Shown in pieces: positions 21,211 through 32,847 of a stretch of 44,280 nucleotides of DNA. How positions within the stretch are numbered: position 1 is the stretch's first letter; each line of letters opens with the position of its first letter. The notes under the pieces were generated by a model. That model searched no databases and was not told where the DNA came from. It was given only the letters and a program-made list of their open reading frames with translations. The translations under genes and the position numbers were made by a program. Origin of the DNA: an uncultured Chloroflexota bacterium. GTDB lineage: Bacteria > Chloroflexota > Limnocylindria > Limnocylindrales > Limnocylindraceae. The stretch is from assembly GCA_903864185.1 (NCBI GenBank), contig CAIPEX010000009.1, positions 1 to 44,280 on the forward strand, written 5' to 3'.

Positions 21211-23542
21211 GGGGGTGCCGAGCGCGGGCCTCCCGTTCACCCTGCGCTCCGACTTCCAGCCAACGGGCGATCAGCCGACTGCTATCGAGGGCCTTGTGGC
21301 TGGGCTCACCGCCGGCCTCCACCACCAGGTCCTTCTCGGCGCAACGGGAACCGGGAAGACGTTCACCATCGCCAATGTCATCCAACGTGTCCAGCGCCCA
21401 ACGCTGGTACTCGCGCACAATAAGACGCTCGCGGCACAGCTCTACGCCGAGCTGAAGGAGTTCTTCCCCGATAACGCTGTGGAGTACTTTGTCTCGTACT
21501 TCGACTACTACCAACCAGAGGCGTATCTCCCACGCTCTGACACCTACATCGAGAAGGATTCGAGTCGCAATGATGAGATCGATCAGTTGCGCCATGCGGC
21601 GACCAAGGCACTCTTTGAGCGTCGCGACGCGATCATCGTTGCCTCGGTCTCCTGCATCTATGGGCTCGGTGCGCCGGTCGATTACGGTGCAACGGTCCTT
21701 CGCGTCAGGAAGAACGGCAAGTACCGTCGCGATTCGATCTTGCGCCACCTTGTCGATCTGCAGTATCAACGCAATGATGCGACGCTCGGCCGAGCGAAGT
21801 TTCGCGTCCGCGGCGACACGCTCGAGGTGCAGCCAGCCGGCGAAGAGACGATCCTGCGGCTCGAGTTTTTCGGCGATGAGGTAGAGCGCATCTCCGAGGT
21901 TGATCCGCTCACCGGCGAGATCCTTGCCGACCGTGGTGAGATGGTGATCTACCCAGCAACGCACTATGTGACACCCACGGAAAAACTCAAAGAGGCAACA
22001 CGGGACATTGAGGCCGAGATGGAATCTCGCTGTACGGAGCTTGAGCAGTCGGGGAAGATCCTTGAAGCAGCCCGCCTGCGCCAGCGCACGACCTTTGATC
22101 TTGAGATGATGCGTGAGGTCGGCTTCTGCTCCGGCATCGAGAACTATTCGCGCCACCTGAGTCGCCGCGAGCCAGGCTCGCGGCCCTGGACACTGCTCGA
22201 CTATTTCCCAGCCGACTGGCTCCTCGTCGTAGACGAGAGCCACATGAGTATTCCGCAGGTTGTCGGCATGTACAAGAATGATCGCTCGCGGAAAGAGATC
22301 CTCGTCGACTTTGGCTTTCGGCTGCCGAGCGCCTTGGACAATCGCCCACTCACCTTCGAAGAGTTTGAGGCGAGCGTGCGCCAGGCGATCTATGTGTCTG
22401 CAACCCCGGGGAGCTACGAGCTCACGCATGCCGATAAGGTCGTGGAGCAACTCATCCGCCCAACCGGCGTCGTTGATCCAAAGATTACTGTCGTGCCAAC
22501 TGCAGGACAGATCGATGACCTCATGCGACGCATTCAAGAACGAATCACACGTAAGGAGCGCGTGATCGTCACAACCCTCACAAAGCGCATGGCGGAAGAG
22601 CTTGCCTCGTATCTGGAGGAGGCGGGCGTGCGGGTGCGCTACCTCCACAGCGAGATCGATACGCTCGAGCGGATTGAAATCTTGCGCGACCTACGCCTTG
22701 GTGTCTTCGACGTGATCGTTGGGATCAACCTCTTGCGAGAGGGGATTGACCTCCCTGAGGTCACACTCGTCGCGATCCTCGATGCAGATAAAGAAGGCTT
22801 CCTGCGCAGTGCTTGGGCACTGATTCAGACGGTCGGACGTGCCGCACGAAACATCGGCGGTGAGGTGGTTTTCTACGCCGACAAGATGACAGAGTCGATG
22901 CGCGTGGCGATCTCCGAAACGGATCGCCGTCGCGGGATCCAAGAGCGCTGGAACGCCGCACACGGCATCGTTGCAACCACGATTTCAAAGCCGATCCGTG
23001 ATCTGAACGATCGACTCAAGGCGGTCGCTGAGAAGGCAGATACGTACGCAGGTGGACGCGGCGGGGAGCTCAGCGAGATCGGCCGAGGCGAGATCGAGAA
23101 GCTCGTGAAGCAACTCGAAGCACAGATGCGACTCGCAGCGAAAGAGCTTGAGTTTGAACGAGCTGCAGCACTGCGCGATGAGTTGCGCACCCTGCGTCGC
23201 GGCGTGCTCGGCGAAGACCAGTCGGCAGTGATCCAGCGCCTTGCCGAACGTGCCGCGACGGCTGTGGAGCGGATGGGGGAGCGGGGGGTTGCCCCGCCCG
23301 CTCCGCCGAAGCGTGTGCCTGGGCAGGTGAGCCGTACCGTCGTGGCCCCAGCGCTCGATTCAGCTGCCGACTGGCTCCCCGGCCTGCGCGACGAGCACGA
23401 CGAGGGTTCGGATACTCTTCCAGTGAGTAGCGGTGAGGCGGGCGCAGGAGCGCCACAGCCCCCGCGACGGAACACATGGGATCCAAGCGTGACGCCAAAC
23501 GTCATTAAGCGGCGTGGCGAGCGGCCGAAGCGGAGGGGCTAG
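21182..23542 (+). CDS. uvrB: Excinuclease ABC subunit B
   Basis: [74 protein letters not shown]-terminal UVR motif. ATG 21182 preferred over the 20900 ORF start. Confidence 0.97.
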   Translation: MEREPIQPSEGVPSAGLPFTLRSDFQPTGDQPTAIEGLVAGLTAGLHHQVLLGATGTGKTFTIANVIQRVQRPTLVLAHNKTLAAQLYAELKEFFPDNAVEYFVSYFDYYQPEAYLPRSDTYIEKDSSRNDEIDQLRHAATKALFERRDAIIVASVSCIYGLGAPVDYGATVLRVRKNGKYRRDSILRHLVDLQYQRNDATLGRAKFRVRGDTLEVQPAGEETILRLEFFGDEVERISEVDPLTGEILADRGEMVIYPATHYVTPTEKLKEATRDIEAEMESRCTELEQSGKILEAARLRQRTTFDLEMMREVGFCSGIENYSRHLSRREPGSRPWTLLDYFPADWLLVVDESHMSIPQVVGMYKNDRSRKEILVDFGFRLPSALDNRPLTFEEFEASVRQAIYVSATPGSYELTHADKVVEQLIRPTGVVDPKITVVPTAGQIDDLMRRIQERITRKERVIVTTLTKRMAEELASYLEEAGVRVRYLHSEIDTLERIEILRDLRLGVFDVIVGINLLREGIDLPEVTLVAILDADKEGFLRSAWALIQTVGRAARNIGGEVVFYADKMTESMRVAISETDRRRGIQERWNAAHGIVATTISKPIRDLNDRLKAVAEKADTYAGGRGGELSEIGRGEIEKLVKQLEAQMRLAAKELEFERAAALRDELRTLRRGVLGEDQSAVIQRLAERAATAVERMGERGVAPPAPPKRVPGQVSRTVVAPALDSAADWLPGLRDEHDEGSDTLPVSSGEAGAGAPQPPRRNTWDPSVTPNVIKRRGERPKRRG

Positions 23543-26439
23543 TGGGTCAAGACAAGATTGTGATTCGCGGTGCGCGCGAGCATAACCTGAAGGGCATTGA
23601 TCTTGAGATCCCACGAGACCAGCTTGTCGTGGTGACGGGGATCTCTGGCTCGGGAAAGTCGAGCCTCGCGTTCGACACGATCTACGCCGAAGGTCAACGC
23701 CGCTATGTCGAAAGTCTCTCCGCATACGCACGCCAGTTCCTCGGGCAGATGGAGAAGCCCGATGTCGACTCTATCGACGGACTCTCACCAGCGATCTCCA
23801 TTGACCAGAAGGGATCGTCGCGCAACCCGCGCTCAACCGTCGGCACCATCACGGAGATCTGGGATCACCTGAGGCTCTTGTATGCCCGCGCTGGGACGCC
23901 GCACTGTCCCGTGTGCGATCGCCCGATCAGTCGAGTCTCACTCGACCATATTGTTGACGAGATCCTCAAGCTCCCGGACGGCACGCGGTTGCTCGTGCTC
24001 GGCCCCGTCCTCCGTGACCGTAAGGGTGAGGGAGAGACGTTCTATCAAGCAGCGCGTAAGGCGGGATTTAGTCGCGTTCGGGTAAACGGCGTGCAGCACG
24101 ATCTTGATGATGCACCGAAACTCGACAAGAAGCGCAAGCACAGCATCGAGGTGATCGTCGATCGCTTCATCGTGCGCCACCCTGTTGATGAGAAGGGAGC
24201 GAAGCTACCGCCGCCCGATCGCAGCCGCCTTGCCGACTCCGTGGAGACAGCGATGAAGCTCGGCGATGGGCTCGTGATCGTTGCCTCGGCGGCCGAAGAC
24301 GGCAAGCCGGTCTTTGAGGAGCGACTCTTTAGCGAGAAGCTCGGCTGCCCCTACGACGGCACCGTGATCGATGATCTGCAGCCGCGTTCGTTCAGCTTCA
24401 ACTCGCCGCATGGTGCATGTCCGGAGTGCACGGGGCTCGGCTTCCGCCTTGAGGTTGATCCAGAGCGCGTGATCGACCCAGAGAAGTCGGTGACCGATGG
24501 CGGCCTTATCCCGTGGTCGCGCTCACCAGAGGGGAGCTGGTACCTGAAGGTGGTCGTTGCTGCAATGAAGGCGAAACGATGGAACCCGAAGACGCCGATC
24601 GGTGAGCTTCCCTCTGCGGCGCAGGAGTATCTCCTCGGTGCAGAGCGCGAGGAGCGGTTCACCGTCACCTACGAAAATCGCAACTACTCCAACACCTACA
24701 AGGCGGCATTTGAGGGCGTCGTCGCGAATCTTGAGCGGCGGCACCGCGAGACAGACTCAGAGCTCGTGCGCAGCGAGATTGAGCGCTACATGGTCTCTCG
24801 GCCGTGTCCATCTTGTAAGGGTCGACGCCTTAAGCCGGAGATCCTTGCCGTTCGCGTTGCAGGAGAGAACATTGCGCAGGTTGCAGCTCTCCCGATCGGC
24901 GACCTTACCGCCTGGATCGACTCGCTCGCATCCCACCTGCCCGATCGCGAGCGAACGATCGCCAAGGCAATCATCAAGGAGATTTCAGAGCGAGCCGGCT
25001 TCCTGGTGGATGTTGGGCTCGACTACCTCACAGTAGACCGCGCCGCCACGACGCTCTCTGGTGGCGAGGCGCAACGCATTCGTCTCGCGACACAGATTGG
25101 ATCGCGGCTGGTTGGTGTGCTCTACATCCTCGACGAACCATCGATCGGCTTGCACCAGCGAGACAATGCACGACTGATTGAAACGCTCGTGCGGCTCCGT
25201 GACCTGGGTAACACCGTCCTTGTCGTTGAGCACGACGAGGAGACGATTCGCACAGCCGACTGGGTCGTCGACATTGGCCCAGGCGCAGGAGAACATGGCG
25301 GACGCGTGATCTCGAACGGCACGTTCAAGCAACTCCTCGCCGCCAAGGAGTCGATCACCGGTGCCTTCTTGCGCGGCGATCGGGCCGTTCCGGTGCCGAA
25401 GACGCGCCGATCTGGGAGCGGAAAATCGGTTGTGGTGAAGGGGGCGAGCGAGCACAACCTCAAGAACCTTGATGTGGAGTTCCCCCTCGGCAAGTTTGTC
25501 GCCGTCACAGGTGTCTCGGGGAGCGGCAAGAGCACGCTCGTTACCGACATCTTGCAACGAGCACTTGCTCGTCGACTCCATGGGGCGAAGGAGCGGCCGG
25601 GCGCCCATGAGCGTGTGACAGGGCTCGACCAGATCGATAAGGCAATCGAGATCGACCAGAGCCCGATCGGCCGCACGCCGCGATCGAACCCTGCAACGTA
25701 TGTCGGCCTCTTCACGCCGATTCGCGAGCTCTTTGCAGCAACGCAAGAGGCGCGTCTCCGCGGCTACTCCGCGGGCCGCTTCTCGTTCAACGTCAAGGGT
25801 GGTCGCTGTGAAACCTGCTCGGGCGACGGGATCCTTCAGATTGAGATGCAGTTCCTCCCCGACGTGTACGTACCGTGCGAAACCTGCCAGGGGAAGCGCT
25901 ACAACCGCGAGGCGCTTGAGGTGACCTGGAAGGGGATGACGATCGCCGACGTGCTGGAGCTGCAAGTGGAAGACGCACTAGAGCGCTTTGCAGCGGTACC
26001 CGCGATTCGCAATCGCCTTCAGACACTGAGCGAGGTTGGGCTCGGCTATCTACGCCTCGGGCAGCCTGCAACCACCCTGTCGGGTGGCGAGGCTCAGCGC
26101 ATCAAGCTTGCAACGGAGCTTGCACGCCGCTCAACGGGACGGACGATGTATATCCTCGACGAGCCAACAACGGGGCTGCACTTCGCCGATGTGGAGCGAC
26201 TCCTCCACGTGCTCCATCGACTCGTTGACGCGGGCAATAGCGTTGTGGTGATCGAGCACAATCTCGACGTGATCAAGACGGCCGACTGGGTGATCGACCT
26301 TGGTCCCGAAGGCGGAAGCCGCGGTGGCGAACTTCTGGCAGAGGGCACCCCAGAGCAGGTTGCAAAGGTGAAGCGCAGCCATACAGGGCGCTACCTCGCG
26401 CTGGCACTACGCGGCGATCCGATTCACTCGTTGGAGTGA
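23542..26439 (+). CDS. uvrA: Excinuclease ABC subunit A
   Basis: [63 protein letters not shown]; zinc-finger CETC..; second ABC domain. GTG start. Confidence 0.98.
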   Translation: MGQDKIVIRGAREHNLKGIDLEIPRDQLVVVTGISGSGKSSLAFDTIYAEGQRRYVESLSAYARQFLGQMEKPDVDSIDGLSPAISIDQKGSSRNPRSTVGTITEIWDHLRLLYARAGTPHCPVCDRPISRVSLDHIVDEILKLPDGTRLLVLGPVLRDRKGEGETFYQAARKAGFSRVRVNGVQHDLDDAPKLDKKRKHSIEVIVDRFIVRHPVDEKGAKLPPPDRSRLADSVETAMKLGDGLVIVASAAEDGKPVFEERLFSEKLGCPYDGTVIDDLQPRSFSFNSPHGACPECTGLGFRLEVDPERVIDPEKSVTDGGLIPWSRSPEGSWYLKVVVAAMKAKRWNPKTPIGELPSAAQEYLLGAEREERFTVTYENRNYSNTYKAAFEGVVANLERRHRETDSELVRSEIERYMVSRPCPSCKGRRLKPEILAVRVAGENIAQVAALPIGDLTAWIDSLASHLPDRERTIAKAIIKEISERAGFLVDVGLDYLTVDRAATTLSGGEAQRIRLATQIGSRLVGVLYILDEPSIGLHQRDNARLIETLVRLRDLGNTVLVVEHDEETIRTADWVVDIGPGAGEHGGRVISNGTFKQLLAAKESITGAFLRGDRAVPVPKTRRSGSGKSVVVKGASEHNLKNLDVEFPLGKFVAVTGVSGSGKSTLVTDILQRALARRLHGAKERPGAHERVTGLDQIDKAIEIDQSPIGRTPRSNPATYVGLFTPIRELFAATQEARLRGYSAGRFSFNVKGGRCETCSGDGILQIEMQFLPDVYVPCETCQGKRYNREALEVTWKGMTIADVLELQVEDALERFAAVPAIRNRLQTLSEVGLGYLRLGQPATTLSGGEAQRIKLATELARRSTGRTMYILDEPTTGLHFADVERLLHVLHRLVDAGNSVVVIEHNLDVIKTADWVIDLGPEGGSRGGELLAEGTPEQVAKVKRSHTGRYLALALRGDPIHSLE

Positions 26440-26789
26440 GCGTGGCAGAGCGCGAACTTCCCCGACACGCGGACCATGCCCTTGATCGTGCGGGCCTCCA
26501 CGCCGCACAACTCCTCGAGCGTGCGCTCGATCAATTAGTCGATGCTGCCCAGCGTGCACGCTTCGCTCCCTATCGCGCGCTCGCTGCCGATCTTCGCGAC
26601 GCACGGGGGGAGGCACTCCGGCGGAGTGCTGTCACTATTCGCGCCGCTCTGGGCCCAGGCGACGGACTTGCCGATGTGGTCGACGCGGCAGCGGTCACGG
26701 AACTCCGGGAGGCACTCGATCTAGTGTTGCGGATCTTGAATCGTCGGTCGGCGCTGCGCGGTCGAGTGTCTGTTGCTGATGAGCACTAA
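26436..26789 (+). CDS. Small predicted alpha-helical hypothetical protein between uvrA and uvrC
   Basis: 117-aa ORF, GTG start in GTGA overlap with uvrA stop, 3' end overlapping uvrC start by 11 nt; no known family recognised. Confidence 0.65.
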   Translation: MSVAERELPRHADHALDRAGLHAAQLLERALDQLVDAAQRARFAPYRALAADLRDARGEALRRSAVTIRAALGPGDGLADVVDAAAVTELREALDLVLRILNRRSALRGRVSVADEH

Positions 26790-28656
26790 GCGCAGCGTTG
26801 TTCAGCCGGCACCGCCAGAGGCGGTCGCGGCCGCACTGAGCGCCCTCCCAGACGCACCCGGCGTCTACCTCTTCTCGGATGCGTCTGGTCGCGTTGTCTA
26901 TGTTGGAAAGGCAACGCGCTTGAAGCAGCGCGTGCGGAGCTATTGGCAGGCGAAGGGCGAGCCCGGAGCGCATCGGATGCGCGATGAGATCGCCGCCGTT
27001 ACCGCCATTGATTGGACGGTTACCGACTCACCGAAAGAGGCACTCGTCCTCGAGGCGAACTTGATTCGGAAGCATCTGCCACGTTTTAATATCCGACTCC
27101 GTGATGATCGATCGTACCCGTATATTCGCGTGACGAATGATCCGTACCCGCGCATTGAGCGCACCCGCCGCATCGTGCGCGATGGCTCGCGCTACTTCGG
27201 CCCATACGCATCTCCCGGATCGGTGAATACGGCCATGACGGCAATTCGTCGACTCTTCGTATTCCGCACCTGCGAGATCGCCATCACGCCAGGGGAGCAG
27301 GCACTGCAGCGGCCCTGCCTCCTCTTTCACCTCAAGCGCTGCCAGGGCCCATGCCTGGGCAACGTAGCGGTAGACGAGTACAGCGCCGAGATCGCGAGTC
27401 TCGAGCTCTTCCTTTCCGGTCGCTCGTCGCGTGCCATCACTGCGCTCAAGGAGCGCATGGTTGCTGCGAGCGAGCGCGAAGCCTTTGAAGACGCAGCACG
27501 GATCCGCGACACCGTTTTGGCGCTTGAGACCTCGTTTGAGGCGCAGCGGGTTCCACCTGCTGGCCGACCAGACGAGGATATTCTCGGGGTGGCGCGCCGA
27601 GGAGAGCGGACGGCGGTAGCCTGCTTTCAAATTCGAGACTCAGCACTCGTCGGGCGCGATGTCCACCGAATGGATGCGCGCGGTGCGGATGACGCAGAGA
27701 TTCTCGCCGCATTCGCCGCGCAATACTATGCGCGCGCAGGAGAGATTCCACCATCGATCGCGACCGCCCTACCGATCGATGACCCAGAGGTTGCGGAGTT
27801 CCTCACCTCTCGTCGTGGCTCGAGTGTGGATTTTCGCTTGCCGAAGCGCGGCGACCGCGCACGACTCTTGCGGCTTGCCGAGCGCAATGCAAGCGAGTGG
27901 CTTGCCAAAAATGAGGCCGAGGAGGATGCCGATCGAGAGCGTGCGGAGACGGCACTCGCCTCACTCGTTGCCGGCCTTGGACTTGAGCAGATCCCCATGC
28001 GCATTGAGTGCACCGACGTCTCGACCATCCAGGGTGCATTTACCGTTGCTGCACTGACCGTTGCGGTAGATGGGCGCCTTGCGCCAAAAGAGTACCGACG
28101 CTTTCGCGTAAAGGGGGTCCTTGGCCAAGATGACTTTGCCGCGCATCGGGAGGTGTTGACGCGTCGATTTGCGCGTGCCGCTGCGAGTGGATCGCGCGCT
28201 GGCGAGGCAGAGGCAGAGGCGTGGGCACTGCCAGACCTCCTCATCATCGACGGAGGCCAGGGCCAGGTTGCAGCCGCCGCAGCCGCCCTCGCAGAGGCGG
28301 GCGTGCACATCCCGCTCTTCGGCCTTGCAAAGCAACGCGAGGAGCTCTGGCCTGCTGGTGCACGCACGCCAATCCTCTTGTCGGCGAGCGATCCAGGCTT
28401 GCGACTGCTTCAGCGGTTGCGTGATGAGGCGCACCGGTTCTCGATCGGCTACCACCGGACGCTGAGGAGCAAGGCGGCAACGGTGAGTCGCCTTGATGAG
28501 ATTCCTGGCCTGGGGGCTACGAGGCGGAAGGCGCTCCTTCGGCGATTCGGCTCGGCTGCTGGGATCGCTGCCGCGAGTGTTGAGGAGCTCGCTGCTCTCC
28601 CCGGGATTGGGCCGGCGCTTGCCGCTCGGATCGTTGCCACGCTCGCAGCGGAGTAG
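26779..28656 (+). CDS. uvrC: Excinuclease ABC subunit C
   Basis: GIY-YIG domain DAPGVYLFSDASGRVVYVGKATRLKQRVRSYW; EVLTRRFAR..LPDLLIIDGGQGQV; C-terminal HhH. Confidence 0.97.
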   Translation: MSTKRSVVQPAPPEAVAAALSALPDAPGVYLFSDASGRVVYVGKATRLKQRVRSYWQAKGEPGAHRMRDEIAAVTAIDWTVTDSPKEALVLEANLIRKHLPRFNIRLRDDRSYPYIRVTNDPYPRIERTRRIVRDGSRYFGPYASPGSVNTAMTAIRRLFVFRTCEIAITPGEQALQRPCLLFHLKRCQGPCLGNVAVDEYSAEIASLELFLSGRSSRAITALKERMVAASEREAFEDAARIRDTVLALETSFEAQRVPPAGRPDEDILGVARRGERTAVACFQIRDSALVGRDVHRMDARGADDAEILAAFAAQYYARAGEIPPSIATALPIDDPEVAEFLTSRRGSSVDFRLPKRGDRARLLRLAERNASEWLAKNEAEEDADRERAETALASLVAGLGLEQIPMRIECTDVSTIQGAFTVAALTVAVDGRLAPKEYRRFRVKGVLGQDDFAAHREVLTRRFARAAASGSRAGEAEAEAWALPDLLIIDGGQGQVAAAAAALAEAGVHIPLFGLAKQREELWPAGARTPILLSASDPGLRLLQRLRDEAHRFSIGYHRTLRSKAATVSRLDEIPGLGATRRKALLRRFGSAAGIAAASVEELAALPGIGPALAARIVATLAAE

Positions 28657-28696
28657 GTCGGGCGAGGGTTCGCCGCCCCCTGCTAGGATTCACGCA

Positions 28697-30079
28697 ATGC
28701 GTAGGGCCACCCCGTTCCTCATCCTTGCCGTCGGGCTGCTTGCCCTGGCTATTGACCTACTCCCAAACCTGAAGCTTCCTGCTGCAGGTGGCACCACGCG
28801 ACCCATCGAGACCAAGCTCGGCCTCGACCTCCGTGGCGGCCTCCGTGTTGAGTACCAGGTGCAGAAGGTTGGCGACCAGGTAGCGACCGCGGCCGATGTG
28901 GCAACGATCCGCGACATCATCGAGCGCCGCGTCAACACAACTGGCGTCGCCGAGCCACTCGTACAAACCCAGGGGAGCGACCGCATCGTTGTCGAGCTCC
29001 CTGGCGTGAGCGACCCAGATGCAATCCGTGCGCTGCTCGGCACAACGGGGCGACTCGATCTGATTCCGCTCCCACGCGATACGTACGGCTACGTTGATCT
29101 CGCAAGCGGCCAGACAACGACTGGCGTCTCTGCTGTGCCCACTGCCGGCACGAAGCTGACCGACACGAAACTGAAACCACTCTTCTCGGGCGACCAGATT
29201 GCGAGCTCCAATGTCGCAACCGATTCAACCGGTCGTCGCGTGGTCGCCTTTACGCTCAAGAGCGAAGGTGCCGGGCTCTTCGCGACATGGACCAAGGCAA
29301 ACCTCGGATCGTATTTCGCCATCTCACTCGATGGCACGGTTGTGTCGGCGCCGTACATCCAGTCGGCAATCACCGGTGGCGAAGCACAGATCAGCGGCGG
29401 CGGTGCCTCGGGCTTCCCGCTTGACGAGGCGACGAATCTCGTTACGATCCTTAAGTTCGGCTCGCTCCCGTTCCCAATCGCAGAGATTGGTGTCACCTCA
29501 GTAAAGGCAACCCTTGGCGCCGCGTTCCTCAGCCAGGCAGTCTTTGCGGGCCTTGTGGGGATCGTGCTCGTCTTCTTGTTCATGCTCCTGCACTACCGCC
29601 TTGCTGGTGGCGTTGCAAATATTGCACTTCTCTTCTACATGCTGCTCGTGCTTGCGATCTTCCGTGTGGTCCCCGTTACCTTGACGCTTGCAGGCATTGC
29701 AGGGTTCGTACTGTCGATCGGTATGGCGGTCGACGCGAATATCCTGATCTTTGAGCGCACCAAGGAGGAGCTCCGCGTTGGGAAGCGCGTGGGCCCTGCT
29801 GTTGAGGCGGGCTTTAGCCGCGCCTGGAACTCAATCCTGGATTCGAACGTGTCGAGCCTCATCACCGCATTCATCCTCTTCTACTTCGGATCCTCGACGA
29901 TCAAAGGATTCGCGTTGGTCTTGATCATTGGCGTGCTCTGCTCGATGTTTACCGCGATTACCGTCACGCGCCTGATCCTCCGCGCCGTCATCAAGCGCGA
30001 CCGATTTGCGTCGCCATACCTCTACGGCATTTCTGCAGGTGATATCCCAGCGGCGCTTGAGGGGACGCAACGTGGATAA
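28697..30079 (+). CDS. secD: Protein translocase subunit SecD
   Basis: LGLDLRGGLRVEYQV; GIAGFVLSIGMAVDANILIFERTKEELR. ATG 28697 preferred over 28493. Confidence 0.96.
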   Translation: MRRATPFLILAVGLLALAIDLLPNLKLPAAGGTTRPIETKLGLDLRGGLRVEYQVQKVGDQVATAADVATIRDIIERRVNTTGVAEPLVQTQGSDRIVVELPGVSDPDAIRALLGTTGRLDLIPLPRDTYGYVDLASGQTTTGVSAVPTAGTKLTDTKLKPLFSGDQIASSNVATDSTGRRVVAFTLKSEGAGLFATWTKANLGSYFAISLDGTVVSAPYIQSAITGGEAQISGGGASGFPLDEATNLVTILKFGSLPFPIAEIGVTSVKATLGAAFLSQAVFAGLVGIVLVFLFMLLHYRLAGGVANIALLFYMLLVLAIFRVVPVTLTLAGIAGFVLSIGMAVDANILIFERTKEELRVGKRVGPAVEAGFSRAWNSILDSNVSSLITAFILFYFGSSTIKGFALVLIIGVLCSMFTAITVTRLILRAVIKRDRFASPYLYGISAGDIPAALEGTQRG

Positions 30080-31028
30080 GATCATTGCTCGGAAGCGCTG
30101 GTTCTTCCTCTTCTCCCTCCTCGTCACGATTCCTGGCCTCTTCTTCATTCTCGCCACGCCGCTCAGTGGGGGGCAGGTCGGCCTGCGCTTCGCAATCGAC
30201 TTCACGGGTGGAACGGCATGGGAGTTCCGTCCAGAGACGCCAGCTGCAACTGAGACGGTTCGCCTTGCCGTCGCGAGTGCCGGCCACCCAGAGGCGATCG
30301 TGACCGAGGTCGCATCCGGATTCCTTATCGTGAAGACGAAGCCGCTCGATCTACAGGACGGCAGCACGGGCAGTGCTACGGCCGGGCAAGAGCTCGCGAA
30401 GATTCGTACCGCAGTTGTCACCGCGATCGGGCCCATTGCAGAGGAGGGCTCTGTCTCAACGGTCGGGCCCGTCGTGAGCAAGGATCTGACACAGCAGGCC
30501 GCACTCCTCGTGGTACTCGGCTCCATCGGGATCCTGCTCTGGATGACCTACCGCTTCCGGAACCTGCGCTTCGGCATGGCTGCGCTTGTCGCGCTGTTGC
30601 ACGACGTGATCGTCACCCTTGGGTTCTTCGCCATCGCTGGCACCGTAGCCGGCCTTGAGATTGACGCACTCTTTGTGACCGCAATGCTCACGATCATCGG
30701 CTTCTCGGTGCACGACACGATCGTCGTCTTCGACCGCATTCGTGAGAACCTCGTTCGACATGCCGGTGCACCATTCGGCGATATCGTCAACCACTCGATC
30801 GTCCAAACGCTTGGTCGATCGTTCAACACCACCGCGACGGTACTGATCACACTTCTGGCCCTTCTTGTCTTTGCTGGTGGCTCGATCCGTACGTTCGTCT
30901 TGGCGCTCTTTATCGGCATTCTCTCTGGCACGTACTCATCGATCTTCAACGCGAGTCCGCTCCTCGTCTGGTGGGAGGAACGCGCACAGGCCCGTAAGGC
31001 TTCTGCCGCACGAGCGCGAACCGCCTGA
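30072..31028 (+). CDS. secF: Protein translocase subunit SecF
   Basis: GLRFAIDFTGGTAWEF; MLTIIGFSVHDTIVVFDRIRENL; TTVATVLITLLAL-like TM region; GTG start overlapping secD. Confidence 0.95.
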   Translation: MDKIIARKRWFFLFSLLVTIPGLFFILATPLSGGQVGLRFAIDFTGGTAWEFRPETPAATETVRLAVASAGHPEAIVTEVASGFLIVKTKPLDLQDGSTGSATAGQELAKIRTAVVTAIGPIAEEGSVSTVGPVVSKDLTQQAALLVVLGSIGILLWMTYRFRNLRFGMAALVALLHDVIVTLGFFAIAGTVAGLEIDALFVTAMLTIIGFSVHDTIVVFDRIRENLVRHAGAPFGDIVNHSIVQTLGRSFNTTATVLITLLALLVFAGGSIRTFVLALFIGILSGTYSSIFNASPLLVWWEERAQARKASAARARTA

Positions 31029-31041
31029 CGGCACGATCTAC

Positions 31042-32847
31042 ATGAGTGCTGGTGGGCTATCCGCCGACCGCACGCTCCGTAATTGGCGCCTGCTTGATGG
31101 GCCAAGCTTCACCGATGCGCCGGATCCGGTGCACGCTGCTCTCCCTGGAGATCTTGCGCTCCCTTTGCGACTCCAGCCGATGCTGCTCGCGCTTCTCGCG
31201 CGCCGCAACATTGCACATCCAGAGGCGATTGCTCGCTTCCTCGACGTACGCGATCGGACGCTCCATGACCCGGTTCTCCTGCCAGATGCAGCTGGCCTCA
31301 TCGCGCGACTGAAGGAGGCGGGCGAGGGAGGCGAGCCAGTCCTCGTCGTTGGCGACTTTGACGCAGACGGTTTAACGGGCGCTGCGATCATGATTCGAGC
31401 CCTGCGGGAGGCGGGCGCAATCGCTGAGGGCTACATCCCCCAGCGCGCAGCAGATGGGCATGGGATTCCTGTTGGAGCTCTGGCGGCCGCCCAGGAAGAT
31501 GGCGTCGAGCTTCTCCTTGCGGTCGACTGTGGGACCGGCGACGTTGAGCGAGTGGAGGAGGCGCATGCTGCGGGAATTGCTGTGGGGATCATCGACCACC
31601 ATGCGGTCCCAGCGCGACCAGCGCCAGCGGATTGGCTCGTGAATCCACACCGTGCAGACTCGACCTACCCCTTCCCGCACCTCGCTGGGAGCGGCCTCGC
31701 ATTCAAGATTGCCCAGGGGCTCCTCGCCGACCACCCAGAGCGACGGAGGATCCTCGGCGAGCTCTCTGTCCTCGCCATGATCGGCGGGATCGCCGACATG
31801 GTTCCAGTTGCCGATGAGTTCAGGACGATCGTGCGTTCAGCACTCCGGGTACTGAATACGCCCGGAGCAGCCCCAGCAGGCATCACCGCGCTGCTCGCAC
31901 GAGCGGCAGCAGAGGGGCCGCACCGCGTCGATGTGGTGGGCTTCACTCTGTCGCCGCGCATCAATGCAGCCGGCCGCATTGGCGACGCGCGACCCGCGCT
32001 CGATCTGTTGACTGCAGAGAGCGGCGCAGAGGCAGCCACATATGCGGAGCAGCTCGAAGAGGCAAACGTGCAACGGAAGGAGATCATGCGTGACGCGCTT
32101 GCCGAGGCGCGAGCGCTGCTCGGACTCGATGGCGCGCCGTTTGATCAGGAGCGCGCGTTTATTGCTGATGGTCTCGTCGCGATTCGCGGCCCGTGGTCTC
32201 CCGGCGTGCTCGGTCTGGTGGCAGGACGGCTCGTCGAAGAGTTCGGTCGCCCAGTGCTGGTTGGCCATGAGACCGCACTCGGAGAAGATCTCGGTGTACC
32301 GTCAGAGGTGCGCTGCTCAATCCGCGCTCCGAAGGGCTATTCGGTCGCGCGGGCCCTCGCAGCGTCGGGTGCGCCACTCCTTCGTCATGGTGGACACGAC
32401 GGTGCGGGCGGCTGTTCGTTCCACGCAGGCGACTGGAACGCGGTCCTCCTCGCGATCTCAGCACAGTTTGCTGCGCAGTCAACCGTGCAAGCCCCCGAGC
32501 TCGTCGTTGATTTGGAGCCGCCTGCTGGGAGCCGCACGCTTGCCGATCTCGCGCTGCTGGTAGATGCACTCGCCCCAACGGGTATCGGCAATCCCGACCC
32601 ACTCTTCCTCTGGCGCAACGTCACGCTTGCGGGCGTGCGCTTAGTTGGCGATGGTCGGCATGCACGCGTGAGTGTTCGTGTCGATGGGCAGACCGCTGAG
32701 GGGATCGCCTTCGGCAGACCCGACGCCGAACAGCTGACGGGGAGCCTCGTGGATCTCGTGGTGCGGATTAGCCAGCGCACGTATCGCGGCAGTGCAAAGG
32801 TCGAGATTCAGGTCGTTGACCTCCGACCCGCTATCGTTGCGCCATGA
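31042..32847 (+). CDS. recJ: Single-stranded-DNA-specific exonuclease RecJ (DHH family)
   Basis: VLVVGDFDADGLTGAAIM, LLLAVDCGTGDVERVEEAHAAGIAVGIIDHHAVP, HGGHDGAGGCSF DHHA1 motif. Confidence 0.92.
   Translation: MSAGGLSADRTLRNWRLLDGPSFTDAPDPVHAALPGDLALPLRLQPMLLALLARRNIAHPEAIARFLDVRDRTLHDPVLLPDAAGLIARLKEAGEGGEPVLVVGDFDADGLTGAAIMIRALREAGAIAEGYIPQRAADGHGIPVGALAAAQEDGVELLLAVDCGTGDVERVEEAHAAGIAVGIIDHHAVPARPAPADWLVNPHRADSTYPFPHLAGSGLAFKIAQGLLADHPERRRILGELSVLAMIGGIADMVPVADEFRTIVRSALRVLNTPGAAPAGITALLARAAAEGPHRVDVVGFTLSPRINAAGRIGDARPALDLLTAESGAEAATYAEQLEEANVQRKEIMRDALAEARALLGLDGAPFDQERAFIADGLVAIRGPWSPGVLGLVAGRLVEEFGRPVLVGHETALGEDLGVPSEVRCSIRAPKGYSVARALAASGAPLLRHGGHDGAGGCSFHAGDWNAVLLAISAQFAAQSTVQAPELVVDLEPPAGSRTLADLALLVDALAPTGIGNPDPLFLWRNVTLAGVRLVGDGRHARVSVRVDGQTAEGIAFGRPDAEQLTGSLVDLVVRISQRTYRGSAKVEIQVVDLRPAIVAP

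Noticed and set aside
20936-22648. 570-aa minus-strand ORF antisense to uvrB
   Set aside because: High-GC antisense artefact; the plus strand encodes a clear UvrB; no recognisable domain.
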